From the NCBI RefSeq assembly GCF_032062135.1, contig NC_092861.1:57545085-57609084 (forward strand): a stretch of DNA of 64,000 bases. The letters run 5' to 3'. Under the pieces are notes generated by a model that made no database searches, was not told where the DNA came from, and saw only the letters and a list, made by a program, of their open reading frames with translations. This document shows positions 21,392 to 34,700 of the stretch, in pieces. Both the position numbers and the translations under genes were made by a program. The stretch comes from Pyxicephalus adspersus. Taxonomy: Eukaryota; Chordata; Amphibia; Anura; Pyxicephalidae. Every line of letters starts with the position of its first letter. Within the stretch, counting starts at the first letter, position 1.

Positions 21392-24300
21392 ATTGACTGA
21401 CATGTATATATCTGTAAAATATATATGATGCTGGCAGTAAAGATTTTTTGATAATAAATGAGAAGTGGGGCTTCATGTTTGATCCAGCAAAAAGCAAAAT
21501 AGCTGCTACCACAGAGACACTGCGCTTTTATTAACGAGCATTCCCGGAATCATCTAATTAGCCAAGTCCTCCCCCGGAGCAGGCTGGACAGCTGTCTGTG
21601 AGATTAGAGAAACAAGAAACACAGGGTCTCATTCAACTTAAACACTCCACCCCATTCATAAGTAAGGGAGGGAGGGATGGACACACATCAGGGACACATA
21701 CCTCACCCACACTTACTGTGAAATCAGGACACTACCTTTCACTCCCACCCGGTGTAAACATCAGGATTCTGTATCTCTATGCTAAAGAAAGTGTTTATGA
21801 ATTCCTAGATGGAGCAGGAAGCTGCTGTTTACTCTTCTTTACTTCAGGAAACTAGCTGGGAATATTTGTCTTGAACAGTGCAATGTCTTTGTAACAGAAG
21901 CATGCATTCCAATGCCTTCACTTCAATGTATATAGCTTTATTTTGTGCATGCATTTATTGCTATGAATTCTTTAGGGTACACACCTTCTATAACAATTGA
22001 ATGTGTTGTTCTCCTATAATGACCTGTAAGATAGAAAACATACAAGCTTTTATTTCATTCCAACATTATAGCTTCATTCTAAATTCTGTTAGTTTTGTTG
22101 AAGCCATATTTCATTGAACTTTTTTTTTAACAGGTTTAGAAAATCAAGCAACTTTATATGCTATATTGTTTTTAGATTAAAGACGATTTCATATGACGAT
22201 TTCAGTGAGATGTAATGGCAAACATACTGTAGCACTGATTTTGGGTAACATACACCTACAGGATTGGCTATTACCTCGATCCTTAAATCGAGCCTGTGTA
22301 TACCATGGCAGGTGTACTTTAATATTAGTACTATAAAAGAAATCTTAATGGAACTTCTCAGCTACAAAAGTCATAATTTACAGGATCTTTGTAACTTTGT
22401 ACCTGAAATCTCAAAAATTGGTATTTATTGGTTCTCTCTGTAAACTACAGAATGCTTTTCTCTATGTTATGAATATAAGAAAAAGTGGAGGTTTGCATAG
22501 TCTGAATCAAAATAGTATCCTTGGATAAGAATACTGCTCCTCTACACATGCAGCATACTAGGGCCCTTTCAAACCTGCGATGGAAAACCTTTTTCAGTGT
22601 TTTCCCCAGCCCCTTTTAACTGGCCACACCACCCGGCTCTTTTCAGTAACCACCTGGCTGTTTTGGGTGGTTACTGATGAGTTACCTACATCTTACCACC
22701 CAGCTTAAAAAAATGTCTGGGTTTAGTACTGCTTTTTGGTTGGCAAACTGCTGCTTTCTGCAGGTAATGCTAATACATGTGGGTGCTGCGGTTCTTTCTC
22801 CTGGGAGAGAAAAGCAACCATGTGGCCAAAAGCTTTATGGAACCACGCCACGATCCACCACGGCCCCATGCAGAAAATGGTTGGAACCTGGGAGCCTGCA
22901 GCAGAACACTGTAGTCAACCACAGTTCTGAAATGGTCCTAAGGCAGGGTTGCTGTCCTAGGATAGGGAGGGAGTTACTGCCAGGATCACCAAGTAAAAAT
23001 AAAAAAGTAATGTCTGCACCCCTTCTAAGGATTAATGTACTGCAGTTTACCACCAAAACTCATTCCTAGATTTGAATCCTCTTTTTAAATAATTATAAAT
23101 ATTTCTTGATGTCCTCTGAAAAGAGATATTGATGATGGTTATTTGGCTGGAAGTAATTAGATCTAGTTTTTATAGTCAAACAGAATAAAAACCATTTAGA
23201 ATTTCTCTTATGTTTTTTTTTTTACCACTTCACTTTTTTACAGTCTTTGTCCCAGTTTTCATAAATCGAGTTCACATGTTTGTTCAGTGTAGGTGTTAAA
23301 TGCTAGTTTTATAGAAAAACACTAGATTGCATATAAAATATTATTTATTGTCAAACAAAGGATTGGCAATGGCATCTGAAATGCATCATTCACTTGAATA
23401 TGCAGTTAGATGCCTAATTTTCTAAGTGGCTGCTGTTTTTTGCTTTCCTCTAGTTTTCAGTTTTTAACCAAATCCTGTATGAAAAACATTTTTCAACAAC
23501 AGAGACTCCGTAAATAAAATAAGTACAGCGAAACAAGAACATCTCCTCTTTGAATATCCTAACAAACTCTAAAATGCCATACATGTTTTCGATATAGTAT
23601 AACCACATATCTGTATTTGTTTTCTATAGTACACCTATGCATAATACATATTGTATGGTGACAGGACATTTGGGCTGAACTAAAAATAAAGGTAAGCGCA
23701 CCAGACAAGAATAACATTGGTGTAAGGGGCAAAAGAAGCTTCTGGTTCCCAGCACATAAATACAGTAGCTGTAAATCTTAACTAGATGCTTTGCAAACTG
23801 TGTTCTAATAAGAGTTACCAGCTATTCGTTATTTGATAAAATTCTTTTTTCCCCATTTTTTCTAAACTGTGACAGAGTGACAACACAACAGACTAATAAA
23901 TGCCTGAGCAAGAACCTTCATGGCATTGTCACGGGGGATGATTTAAATGGAATTTGTGGATTTAAACAAATTTAAAGATCTCTGGACTAAGTACAGAAAT
24001 GGAACATGATTTGAAAAAATATAGATTTATAGGTATTTTATTGTAACATCCCAAAAAAGCATGATCAGATAAACATGAATGACAATAATGGTATAAACAA
24101 TAATATGAAAACTAGGCGCATACTGGTATATGATTTGTTATATCCAGAATTATAAAAAATCAAACAGGTCAAGGTAAAATCAGGGTAATTCCTCCACAGA
24201 TAAATTACTGATCATCTGAATATATATCTCTGTTTATAATAAAGCCATCTGATACATTTTGGATTTCATAGTACTCCTTATACAGGGGAATATTCACAGG

Positions 24301-24474
24301 TTGGTATCACCGATTGCAGCATATGTGTCACTGCAGCACTTGGTTGGTAGTTTTTTATTAGTTTGTTGAATATATTCCAAAACCACATGCAGCTTTACTA
24401 GACATACCCTACATGCAATGCAAGTACTCTTTTTCTTTTTTTCTAGTTTTCCTTTTTTTTTTTTTTTTTTTTTT
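21392..24474 (+). other. tnk2: Probable tnk2 intron 1 DNA
   Basis: No gene is supported. 22560-23000 is richer in GC and may be an old repeat (CACCCGGCT...CCACCTGGCTGTTTTGGGTGG), not proven here. A T22 run lies at 24453-24474. TTCCCGGAA near 21542 fits a STAT-type site but could be chance. Confidence 0.5.
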
Positions 24475-24735
24475 CAAACTGTCCAGCATTTCTGTGTGAA
24501 ATAGATTTTTCAAGGAGGAGATGACTTGTTCCAAACCAGGGGGTTGTGTTTGTATCCAATTTTGCATGATTGTGCGCCTGGCTGCTAAAATACACACTTT
24601 TATCCAAGTGCGCACTGAGCGAGGTATATCTTCTACCTCTGAGCCGTCCCAGGAACCAAACACTAACAAAATAGGATTGGAAGGTATAGTATGTCCTGTT
24701 ACAGAGTGTATAAACCTGAGGATCTGAGACCATAG
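24475..24735 (-). mobile_element. LINE fragment, Tx1/L1-like ORF2 C-terminal end
   Basis: Minus-strand reading gives WSQILRFIHSVTGHTIPSNP, LLVFGSWDG, then ILAARRTIMQNWIQTQPPGLEQV and LKNLFHTEMLDSLK before a run of Lys from the poly-T tract. The pattern (hydrophobic segment, ...AARRTI...W....PP....W/V) is typical of the C-terminus of ORF2 in Tx1-type frog LINEs. About 85 codons without a stop, no start, no reverse-transcriptase core. Family named from memory of the pattern. Confidence 0.6.
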
Positions 24736-24759
24736 TTTTCCTTTTTAATAATTAAAGAC

Positions 24760-25490
24760 AGAATTTCAGTTTAAGTGACACCAATGATCTTTTTGGGTCT
24801 CTGTAAGAATGCCCTTCCTCCCACTGGCCAACAATGTACAGTGGTACCTCGGTATGAGTCCGCTTTGGAATAAGTCCAACTTGGTATAAGTCCTGATTGG
24901 ACATGAAAAATTTAGCTTGGTATACAACCTTTGTGCTAGAACTTGTATGGGTCAAAATGAATCATAACACCACGCGCTACCCTGTTTTACCTGTCTCGAG
25001 TGTTCATACGCCAGTTTCCGCCAATACAGTGAACAACCCGCACTAAACTCTCTGTGAATTACATAACATCTCCTCCTCCTTCCTTCTCAGCACCATCCTA
25101 GTAGGCACTCGACTATTCTCAGCAAGGTAAAGGGAGGTTAAATTTTCATTTATTTCATCTAATTGGTTTTGTATTTATGTATTTTAGTATTAAGCAGTGT
25201 TTAAATTATTCTATACAACCCCATCAATGAATAATATGCCAATAACAATAGTTTTTTTTTTCATGTGAACGGATTATTCATTATCTTTTTATTTCTTATG
25301 GGAAAAATTTGTTTGGTATAAGTCCTGTTTGGCATAAGTCCAAGGATCTGGAACGGATTAAGGACTTATACCAAGGTACCACTGTATTATTTATTATTCC
25401 CATTGGCTACCTGGTTAATGTACAATGAGCTGTGGATATAGTAATTATAGTAGGGGTTCTTTAGAGACCTGAAAGTTTTTTTCATAGGTT
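24760..25490. repeat. Older interspersed repeat, split by a later MITE
   Basis: The left part 24760-24838 (GTAAGAATGCCC...CCCACTGGCCAACAATGTA) and right part 25385-25490 (CCCATTGGCTACC...AATTATAGTAGGGGTTCTTTAGAG) correspond to one continuous repeat like 13700-13990. The middle is the Tigger-like MITE at 24839-25384. Confidence 0.65.
24839..25384. mobile_element. Tigger/pogo-like MITE (Tc1/mariner superfamily)
   Basis: Terminal inverted repeat CAGTGGTACC(T/C)(C/T)GGTAT(G/A)AGTCC, 21 of 23 bases matching between ends, flanked on both sides by TA. The right inner end GGAACGGATTAAGGACTTATACC resembles pogo/Tigger ends. No transposase is encoded in the 546 bp. Confidence 0.85.
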
Positions 25491-25499
25491 CCACCTTGT

Positions 25500-27883
25500 A
25501 AAGGTATAAAAACATTCTACATATACTGGCAATTTTATAACAAAAACCCAGTCAGAAAATCCAGTTTGATTGTAGAATAGAATCAGTTATTTGATAATCA
25601 TATACTATTAAAGACATGTTTACCTTTATGACCACATATCTCATCCTTGATGCAGCTTGTGTGATTAATGAAGCCACTGTTCAAGTCTGTCTGCATATTG
25701 GCTCCTTAGTTGTATAGAAATTAATTAAAACCGTTACCAAATCTGCAAATATGGTTGTAAAATATTAGTATGTTTAGAATGGCTAAATACTGAGGTTTGG
25801 TTTGAATAGGGCTGCATTCTTCTTTTTATGTTGCCTGTGTGCCAGTGTCACATAATTTGCTGCTTACAATGAAAAGAAAAGAAATTTTCCCTGTCATACC
25901 TTAGGAGACCCACATTCATCCAGCATATCTTTATCATAGACAGTCTGTCAGTCTGGAACTAGCTAATGCTATATATACAATAAATACAACAGGTATTTCA
26001 AGTTTGACTATTGGTAAGGAAGGGAGGAGTTGCTCTGAGGTATAGTCAATTTGTAATTGTATAATTGCAAGCTTCTGGGGAGAGGATTTGTTCCACATTT
26101 TCTAGTAAGCAAATACTTAGCTCTCTTGTTTACATAGCATTATTTTTTGCTGAGAGAGATCTGTGCATTCCACTTGACAGAAGCCTATTCATAAGTTCCA
26201 GTTTAGCTGATTTGCAAATTTCAGCAGTTTTGCATGCACATTTTTTGTCTTTGCTATCCATTAAGGCACATAGTACAGACATATATTTTATTTGTATCCT
26301 ACACAGCATTCCAGCAATACCAGATACACTGGCAGAGTGTAAATGCTAGCTATAATGATACCACAACTCTCATTTGAAAAAGTTAAATATGCAAATTATA
26401 CATGAAGGGGAAGTAGTGACTTTTAAAAGCACCGTGGGATGGTATTGCTCTGAAATACTACCTCAAAATGTTAAGGTAACACAAAAGACCAAATCAAACG
26501 CAAAAATAAAAAATGCGAGACATAGCAAGTATTCTTTGTTTTAACAGTGATCAATGAATAATAACAAAACCAATTCAGTGCAAATCAGTCATGGGGAATA
26601 CCTGTGTAACAGAATTCAGTACCTTTTCTTTTACGTTCGCAATGGGAGGCAGTGGAACCTTGATCAATCTCACATGCCCCAAAATATGCCCCACCAAACT
26701 AATGGTCCAGACACATTAACAGCAGAACGCCCTTCCTAATCCCACTATTTAAATGTGTCAAAGAAATCTCTCCAATTACATCACCATTTACTTTAGTGAA
26801 GGCTAATACTACACTAGGGCAACCCTCTTTTCTCAGGGAAAACATCTCTTTTTTTAAGTTTGAAGCTATGTGCCTTTTTTTACTGAGCAAATGTAGTTGG
26901 CCTTCAACAATATGGTGCAGGAAAAGGAGAAAACACAAATACATTAGAAAAAACACTGGCCTATTACTGATCATATTTTAGCATTTTTCTAAATGCATAT
27001 GGCTGTGAACTTTTCACTTAAAACATTTATATACATTTTTTTCTTTCTTTTTTTTTTTTTTTACAATATTTACCTATCTGATTTTTTTTAAATACTAGAG
27101 TATCGATACAACTCGACAGGGTATAGTAACACAGACAAACACAATTGAAACTGTCACTTTGATACAGGTTTTACCATATTTCTAATATTGAAACAACATT
27201 TAAAATGCTTCTGTGTTGTAAGAATACCATGGAAAACCCAATGCACTAAGAGTTAGAAATGGTATTTGTGCAGTTTACTTAAAGTATCGAAGCCCTTGGC
27301 TGGGAACCATCTCACTCATCATAAGCTCTAAAGGAAATATGTCATCAAGAATTCCCTGGTGGAAAACATTACTGCCATTGGAACATATGGACCTAGAGGG
27401 TTCCCATGAGAGAAGGTTTGAGGGAATGTCTGATTGCCTGTTTTATAAATAGAGCCCCTAGTTTTTACTTGCTTTTATTGATTCCTTTGTTTATAGTCAC
27501 AGAGGTAAATATCAAAAAAATATTCTAGTAAAACTAAAGGATCATGAATGACCCTCTAAATAAGTAGCAGATTTAGTTATTATGTGAAGTGTAAACCTCA
27601 TAAAGTGGAAAAGATTGACACTGTCACAGTGTTAGGTTTCATCAGACAGGTGGTGAAGGAAGACACAGTGATAAAAAGCTATTGGGTAGAAAATCAATTA
27701 TAGAAGAGTGACCCAATTACTATCAAATAGAATTTTTTTTTCATGACTGTAAACCTAGATTCTCTCTAGAGGTCAAAAGTAGGGCACACCACCAAAATCA
27801 ACCAATACTCTGATCACCCAAACATTGACAGTAATTACATTGATTAGCTTGTTATGGCATCAAATGGTGAGATGTATTGGGTC
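25500..27883 (+). other. tnk2: Probable tnk2 intron 1 DNA
   Basis: AT-rich, with a T run near 27049-27062. I see no gene or clear transposon. Confidence 0.5.
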
Positions 27884-28005
27884 ATTGTAAGCTCTTTATT
27901 GGCAGGGTGCTCTCCTCCTGTGTCACTCTCTGTATCTGTTTATCATCTGCAACCCCTGCATAATATGTTGGTGCTATATAAATACTGTTTATTATTTTTA
28001 ATAAT
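27884..28005. repeat. Short interspersed repeat (GTAAGCTCTT...GCTATATAAATACTG)
   Basis: Shares TGTAAGCTCTT, GGGCAGGGT-like, CTCTCC.CCTGTGTCACT, and AATATGTTGG(T/C)GCTATATAAATACTG with 46333-46445. A widespread frog repeat type by memory; its class is unknown to me. Confidence 0.75.
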
Positions 28006-28039
28006 GATAACTATTATATATAATAAAACTGAGTTCTTA

Positions 28040-28712
28040 AAAGCGATATGTTGAAATCAAGAAATGTATGGATCCTAGCAACATTGAAAATGACCAAGTT
28101 GTGTTGGCTAGATGACCATGGCTTGATGAGTTGGAGCATCTTCAAAACAACAAGTTTTGTGGGATGTTCCAGAAAAGAAATGTGGTCTAATGGAGAAAAT
28201 AATATGAGTGTCCAAGGTTCTTGAGGTGTCTGAGGGAAGGAGAGAGGGAAGTTGTCAGGTTCAGAACAGCCACTGTACCACAAATTCCTGAAAAATGTAA
28301 TGCTGGCCATGAGGAAAAGGTATCAGAACACACTGTTCCATATGGGGCTGGGTTGTCGCAGACTAGTTTGAGTGCCCATGCTGATACCCGTCCACTTCTG
28401 AAAATAACCTACACTGGGCTGATGAACATGAGAAAGAGAAAATGATGGGCTGGCCTCATGAATCATATTTTCTTTAAAAGTATTGTCAATGTCTGGTTAG
28501 CCTCATTTAAATGAGGAAGAAGTGACATCAAAAGCACTAAAGAAAAAGAGGACCAGGGGGCAGTTTGATCATAAAAATATGTTGCTTACCTCTTATTGGT
28601 AGATACCACAGGACACCTTGGTCTTGTGTAGACCACTGACAGGTCATAGCTGTTTTGGTAGAGGGATCTACACAATTAGGCAGGTTGTTCTGTTGTTTTT
28701 GCCTATCTGCAA
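28040..28712 (+). mobile_element. Tc1-like transposon remnant with internal deletion
   Basis: Nucleotide text resembles a Tc1-type element known from fish and frogs: ATGGATCCTAGCAACATTG..., KCNAGHEEKVSEHT (coding frame around 28290-28340), a decayed SDESYF-type motif at about 28453-28470, then directly the element's 3' end (AGATACCACAGGACACCTT, ACAGGTCATAGCTGTTTTGG, ACACAATTAGGCAGG) at 28600-28692. The catalytic centre between these parts is missing. No terminal repeat could be fixed. Assignment is from memory of the family, not a search. Confidence 0.6.
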
Positions 28713-31700
28713 TATTTATTTTCCAAATACCTCTTTTAATTTAATTTGTTGAGGACAGACAGCTGCATGCTTCTCCTCCACTCTCTATGATCCATGGGCA
28801 GGACATTTTCCCATCCACCTCCCACAAGTTACTAAAATGATCCACTGATGAAAATATAAGACACATTTTAGATGTAATGTTAATGAATCATAGATACTGC
28901 ATACAGCAATGTGTCATCTGAAACATGGAATATGCAGGTGCATAAACATTGCACCCTACCCCAGTGCTCCTCTCAAGATCCCTGACTAATGATGCAAGCA
29001 TTGGGCAGGCTCTTGGGTGGAGTTATGTAATTATTACTTTAATGAATGCCAGTCTGGAGGAGTGGGCATTCTTATGCAGACTAAAATGAACACAAACTGC
29101 CCTGGTCATCACTCACATGTGATGTTATACTCAGTAATTGAAAGAACTGAAATTCAGTTAACGAAAAAGGTGGGTCAGGAACAGCAAAACGCAAGAAAAG
29201 GGCTAGGCACTATCTGCCTTGCTGCATCATCTAATGCACACTGTGGGATGCTTTCATTACAGAACAGGCCACCTTTAAACTGCAAGACTGAAGGGAAGGC
29301 TAGAGTTCAGCTTTAATATCTTTTGCTTTTCAGAAAAAAACTTGACTGCAATTTTTTGGTACAGATTATGCATTCACATCTATGTGTCAATGCTCTTTTG
29401 TGCTGTGCATCATGTAATAATAAAAACACAATGTCTGGGATTCTCTAAGGAAGCATGAATCATTTTAAACAATATTTTACTGTGACGTAATTGCAGAACA
29501 CTTTAGTACCCTGACTGAACATACCTTATGTCTGTGTTGTCCTTTTCATGATGCTTTATTTGTTTTATATTAGAGATGTAAAATAATTTTTTTCAAAAAT
29601 TTTTATGCAATTATTTTTTTATGAGTATACACTGTTTTTGCCACTACCACCTGCCTTTCCCAACTATGATAAAACTGAATGCCATAACATTGGTCTATTA
29701 TTTATGGAAAACAAAGAGGGGACTCTTTCATTTGGTGCTCCCTCTTTGCTTTGTGGTGCATCCTCATACACAAGTCAGGCATTGATAATTGGCCTGACAG
29801 AGGATTTGTGCAGCTAAGTGTTGAGATTTCCCTGTTATGTCACCAACTACACCACCGCCCTCAGCATACACAAAGCACACTATGATATAAAGTCAACGTT
29901 TTTCTTTCTTTGGTGAAGAACACTCTCCAGTGCCCACATTATTTCCTCCTACAGCCTGTATAGTTTGTATGGTTGCCCAATATAGTACTGCATTTAAAAA
30001 ATTAAATTTCAAGGGATTTTTATAAAATAGAGAATAAAAAGGGAGTTTCATTGCCAACTTGCTTGTGAAAGAGGATAGTCTAACACTTTTGTGTGATTCA
30101 TCTTTAAATGTGTAACTAATCCCAGGAAAGTTTGTGCTTAATTTGTTTTTAGACACCAGTGCATCCACTTACTCCTTGACAGTAATTTGGTAGGGTGTGA
30201 ATGGTGGTAGGGTGTGTGCATTGCACCTGCGGAATCAAGTACGCAATGTCAGCAACTGTATATCTATACTGGTAGGTTTATTTTACGTTTTTTGTATTTA
30301 GTAAGATGAATATCATGTGCAGAATACAGCAGTTTATTCCAATCATTCAGGATTAAATGGAAATAACCCATTTTATATTGGCTATTTCTCATTTTCCTCA
30401 TGGGCACCGTCATCCTCTTCCATTTTCTTTTTTTTTGTTTTGATCTTTGGCCCTCTTGATTGGCCAGACCAGGATGAAGTACAGTAGCTTCCACACAGGC
30501 AAGTGGGAGCTAATTAAGTCCCATCAGTGACAGGGGAAGCTGGAATGTTCAAAGTATCCTGATGCATGCACATCTCAGTGAATAGTAACAAAAGAGGATG
30601 GCAATCAGGCAGGTAAGAATCCTTTCCCCTACTACAATAAAGCCCTGCCTGATCCTAAATTTCAACTAAAGTTCCACTTTAATCTCAGTCCAATTTGTAT
30701 TAAAAAGACTAAAATCTGATGGCATGTGGCTGTACTTTACATATGACAGTATTTACTACTTTGTTGAAATAAAAATGCTTGTAGCTTTTTTCCTTTCTTA
30801 TGTAAGAGGCAAAAAACACATTTAGTACTCTGAAATAAATACACATTTGCTAACAACTGTTGATGCATTCTCCTACATTGCTCTTTGACATGTCAACCAA
30901 ACTGTGTAGTCCTAAGCATGTGGTGCCAGCCCCTACCTGCTTCATTTTGGATGGATTAAAAAGAATCCTCAACTTCTCTCATACCAAAATCCACACACAA
31001 AATCCATAGTGTTTGAACTTGATGGACTTATGCCTTTGCCTTTGTATTTCTGAGATTGTAGAAAGTAGGGGTAGAAGTGTAGTACCTCCCCTACTGATTG
31101 TTATACTTTCCAGTAATAGGAATGGTTACTGATATATGCTGAATAATTTTGAGCTTTGCCAAAAGTAATATAAAATATTTACAAATCAGGAAGAATGGGT
31201 ATAAAACTATATTTATTTGTTGAGAGCAGACTTATATCTTTAAAACAAATGTTCATGAGTTAATGATGCATATATTGTCAACAGCAAATAACATTGTATT
31301 TTCTAGGGAACAAATGATCCCTTTTTTTGCAGTAAATGCACAAATACTAGGCCAAAACAAAATGGCATGGTCTCTGAATATTAAAGCCAGCCGCTGGCTT
31401 GTGGTTATTTGTCATTATATCAGAGTCTGCATATAGTGTTATTTGTTTATAAACAGGGAATACACATTGAAAAAAAGAATATCCAATTATTGCTTCACTT
31501 AGATAATTTTTTTTGCCTAATGTTTCATAGGTATATATCTAAAAACATTGAAAAAGAAGTTTCCTGACCTAATTAGCAAGGAAAAAAGTTAAGAGCATTT
31601 AACCATAATAACTTTATAAGAGCATAACTTTCAATGTTCTGATTGTAGGTGTAGTAAAATAAATTGAGTTTCTTAGGGCTTTTAAACTTTGCCCATCATC

Positions 31701-34700
31701 CTTGCTCTTTGCCTTGGCTTCTTCAATACCATAAACTTATGTGGTCTAACCTTACCCGTTACATATTTGTAAATACAGCTCTTAGTTTAGATAGAGTGTG
31801 TTAAAGCATATGTTATGTCTCATTTAGCTGTTTTCCTTTCATTTCCTGTTCTGTACATACAAATTAAAGTACATTTCTCAAAAGTTACTAAAACGCTCTC
31901 TTACACACTGGAAGTTTTCCCACTATTGCTTCCACTGTGATTTCCCCTCTTTTAAAGTCCTGGTGACAATGGCTCCTAGGAGAAATAAGGATAGTACATT
32001 TCCAGTGGGTACACATCACTTAAAAACCGACACTGGTTGACACCTGGTATTGCATCCCAAATTTAAAATAAAGTTTTGGCTTTACATACACTTGGATGTT
32101 TGTATATGGCAATACACACCCATTATGCATCATCCAGACCTTTAGGAGGTTGTTTTTTCTTTAAATCAGTAGTCTCTGTGGTGTCTAGCACACCAAAACA
32201 AGGTACAGTTCATGAAAATTTTCAGTGATGGCATGGTTGCATGACAAATTTAAAGTGAATAGGCAAAGATGGCAATTGACTGTTTAACATTATCAAAGCT
32301 AATGTCACAATGCAGTTATGGGGTAATCTATATCAGAATACACAATGCTTTGCTTTCTCATCTGCTCACCCTAGAAAATAAAGTGGAATTGAGGACTTAT
32401 ACATATCAACCTTGGGAACATGTCTGCAGGGCCATTTTACCAAAGGCCTTTGTTGATTAACGTTTATGATTTTGTAGTCACTAGCTCTGAACAATGGTGT
32501 TCTTTTCAGGGCTGTGTTCAGGATCTATGTCTTTGTATTAAACATAGGATTTTTTTTTAATAGAGTAAATTAAAAAATAAATTAAAACCCCACCCAACAC
32601 AAAAAGTAAGACATTCAGGTGGCCAGTCCAGAAGGTATCTAAACTAATAACCCTACAGAATATGATCTGTACATTTATCTGGAAAACTGAAAGTCTGTAT
32701 GTTCTGTAAAAGCAGTGACTGCATTATAGCTCAACCTATTAACATGTTACCTCCAGAAATTCTCACATAACCACATTTCAATGTAATTAGTGTGGTTTAC
32801 ACGCCAGGTAATATGTGTTTTGTGTTCTTTGCTTCGGAAGAATAATAGACTGTAAAATGACTGTGAAACAATTATGAGTGAATGGTTGCTTAATGTGTTA
32901 ATATGTACTTCTGATATTCTAGGTGTGTTCTGACCAGTATTCTGTGTGTAACCACAAGGATGCATTGAAGATTGCTGTCCCATTGCTCACTGTCGTGCAA
33001 ATCATTTACTTCAAAATCATTTGTGAAGACATGTCGCAGAAACTTGTATATTCGTGGCAAAAGATGTGGCTTGAAAGAAAATAAGAAACAGACGCTCCCC
33101 ACTGGAGGAGCTTACAGTCAACTCAATGAATTTAATAAACAGCATATTAATGCAGTCAGAAGACAACCAGTTCCATGAAAGGACTCTGATAATTTGAAGA
33201 CAGGTGCACATACAGCCTGGGGAAGTTTTGAGGTAAGTGGCTGCTGTGGGCTTTGAGACAGATTGGTTTATGTGGCACCATCAAAACACCCCTAATTTTT
33301 CTATGATATTTTCAGAAACATGCTTGAAAAAGAACATCAAACAGGTCAACAGTTTCAATCATTTACCAATATATGTACAAGAAACGAATGAATGGTCTCT
33401 GATATTTATGTTGGATAAAGTATTTATGGACTCGTTTCCTCTTTTCATTATCATTAAGAAGAATTATTTCCTGATTTTAAAAAAAGCACATTAATTATCA
33501 TTAACATAAAGAAAACATACCCACAATACAAGAGAATTTGAACATGCTACTGTTCACTAATTAGATAACAGTAAGCATTGTATGCTGTGTCTGCTGGTAT
33601 CCTGCTCAGTGTACACTAGTGCAGTGTAGTTCCAGCCTTCATAAACAATGTGTCTAATATGACCACATTAATATCTTTTTTCACCATTGTTTTGGATTAG
33701 GAGAATATATGACAAAGTGTCATTTAGGATTGATCCATAGATAAAATGCAGACTTATTTTTATGGGAATGATGCAGAAATGATGCAGTGCTTTCAAACCC
33801 CTAAGTTGGCCACACACTTTGGAGTCAGATTTTCCATCAAATCAATGCAGGGCTACCTGCATAAAAATAAATTCAACAGAGGGATTTAGTATCCCATAGT
33901 TTTCAGGTAAAGCAGGGATAAAGAAGGCGAAGAATACAAAAATGATGTTGACCACACACATAACAACAAATGATGTATTTTAGGTGTGCGTACACAGTCC
34001 TGCTGCCGCTAGGGAAACACTGGCCCCACTGTCCAACTCAGACAATGCCCCCAGCTTCTTGGGCCTACTTTTCTTCCATATCCCCATCATTTTCAGCTTC
34101 TTGTGTATGTGTTCGATAAGTGCACAAAAACTGCTTCCTGCCAGAACTCCAGCAAGCACTTAAGTTCTTGTATACACAGCACAAGAACACTTTACATGTC
34201 CTGACCTAGGGTGAAAATGCTGTTTTTACCTGGATTTAGTACAGTTAATGAGCGCTCTCACTTTAGCACAGGAGGTATGTCACTGGCAGGATAACTAAGT
34301 AACAATAAAGGGAAAAAAAGAAAAGAAATCAATGACAGTCTCTACATCTGAAAACTGATAAGCTGCAATGAATTAGATTTTAGTTTCTGAATTTACTATA
34401 TTTGAAGAAATCTATAAGTCAGTAAGGTAAAAGCTTGCAGCATGTAAAGTGTTTCCTGTAGGTTCCACCCTGACAAGGTTTCTAGGTCACTCATAGGAGT
34501 TATGCCTGGGGCATATAGGAAGTTAAACTGCATTCCTTAATACATTCCTATAAGGGTGCCCACTGAGGCGAATGCACCAATAGAGCATGAAATGAGCCTG
34601 TGCACAACTCTTACATGAATCTGTTTATTTAAATTTTTTTTTGCAGAGTATGCATTTTTTTTAAAAAAGTTCACCCACATGAGTTAAAAAAGTTTGAATA

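Noticed and set aside
22677..23069. 130-codon + strand open frame
   Set aside because: No recognisable domain and no splice support. The region looks like an old repeat.
33090..33237. Possible non-coding exon ending GAG|GTAAGT
   Set aside because: Only the donor is convincing. No acceptor, start or conservation can be judged.
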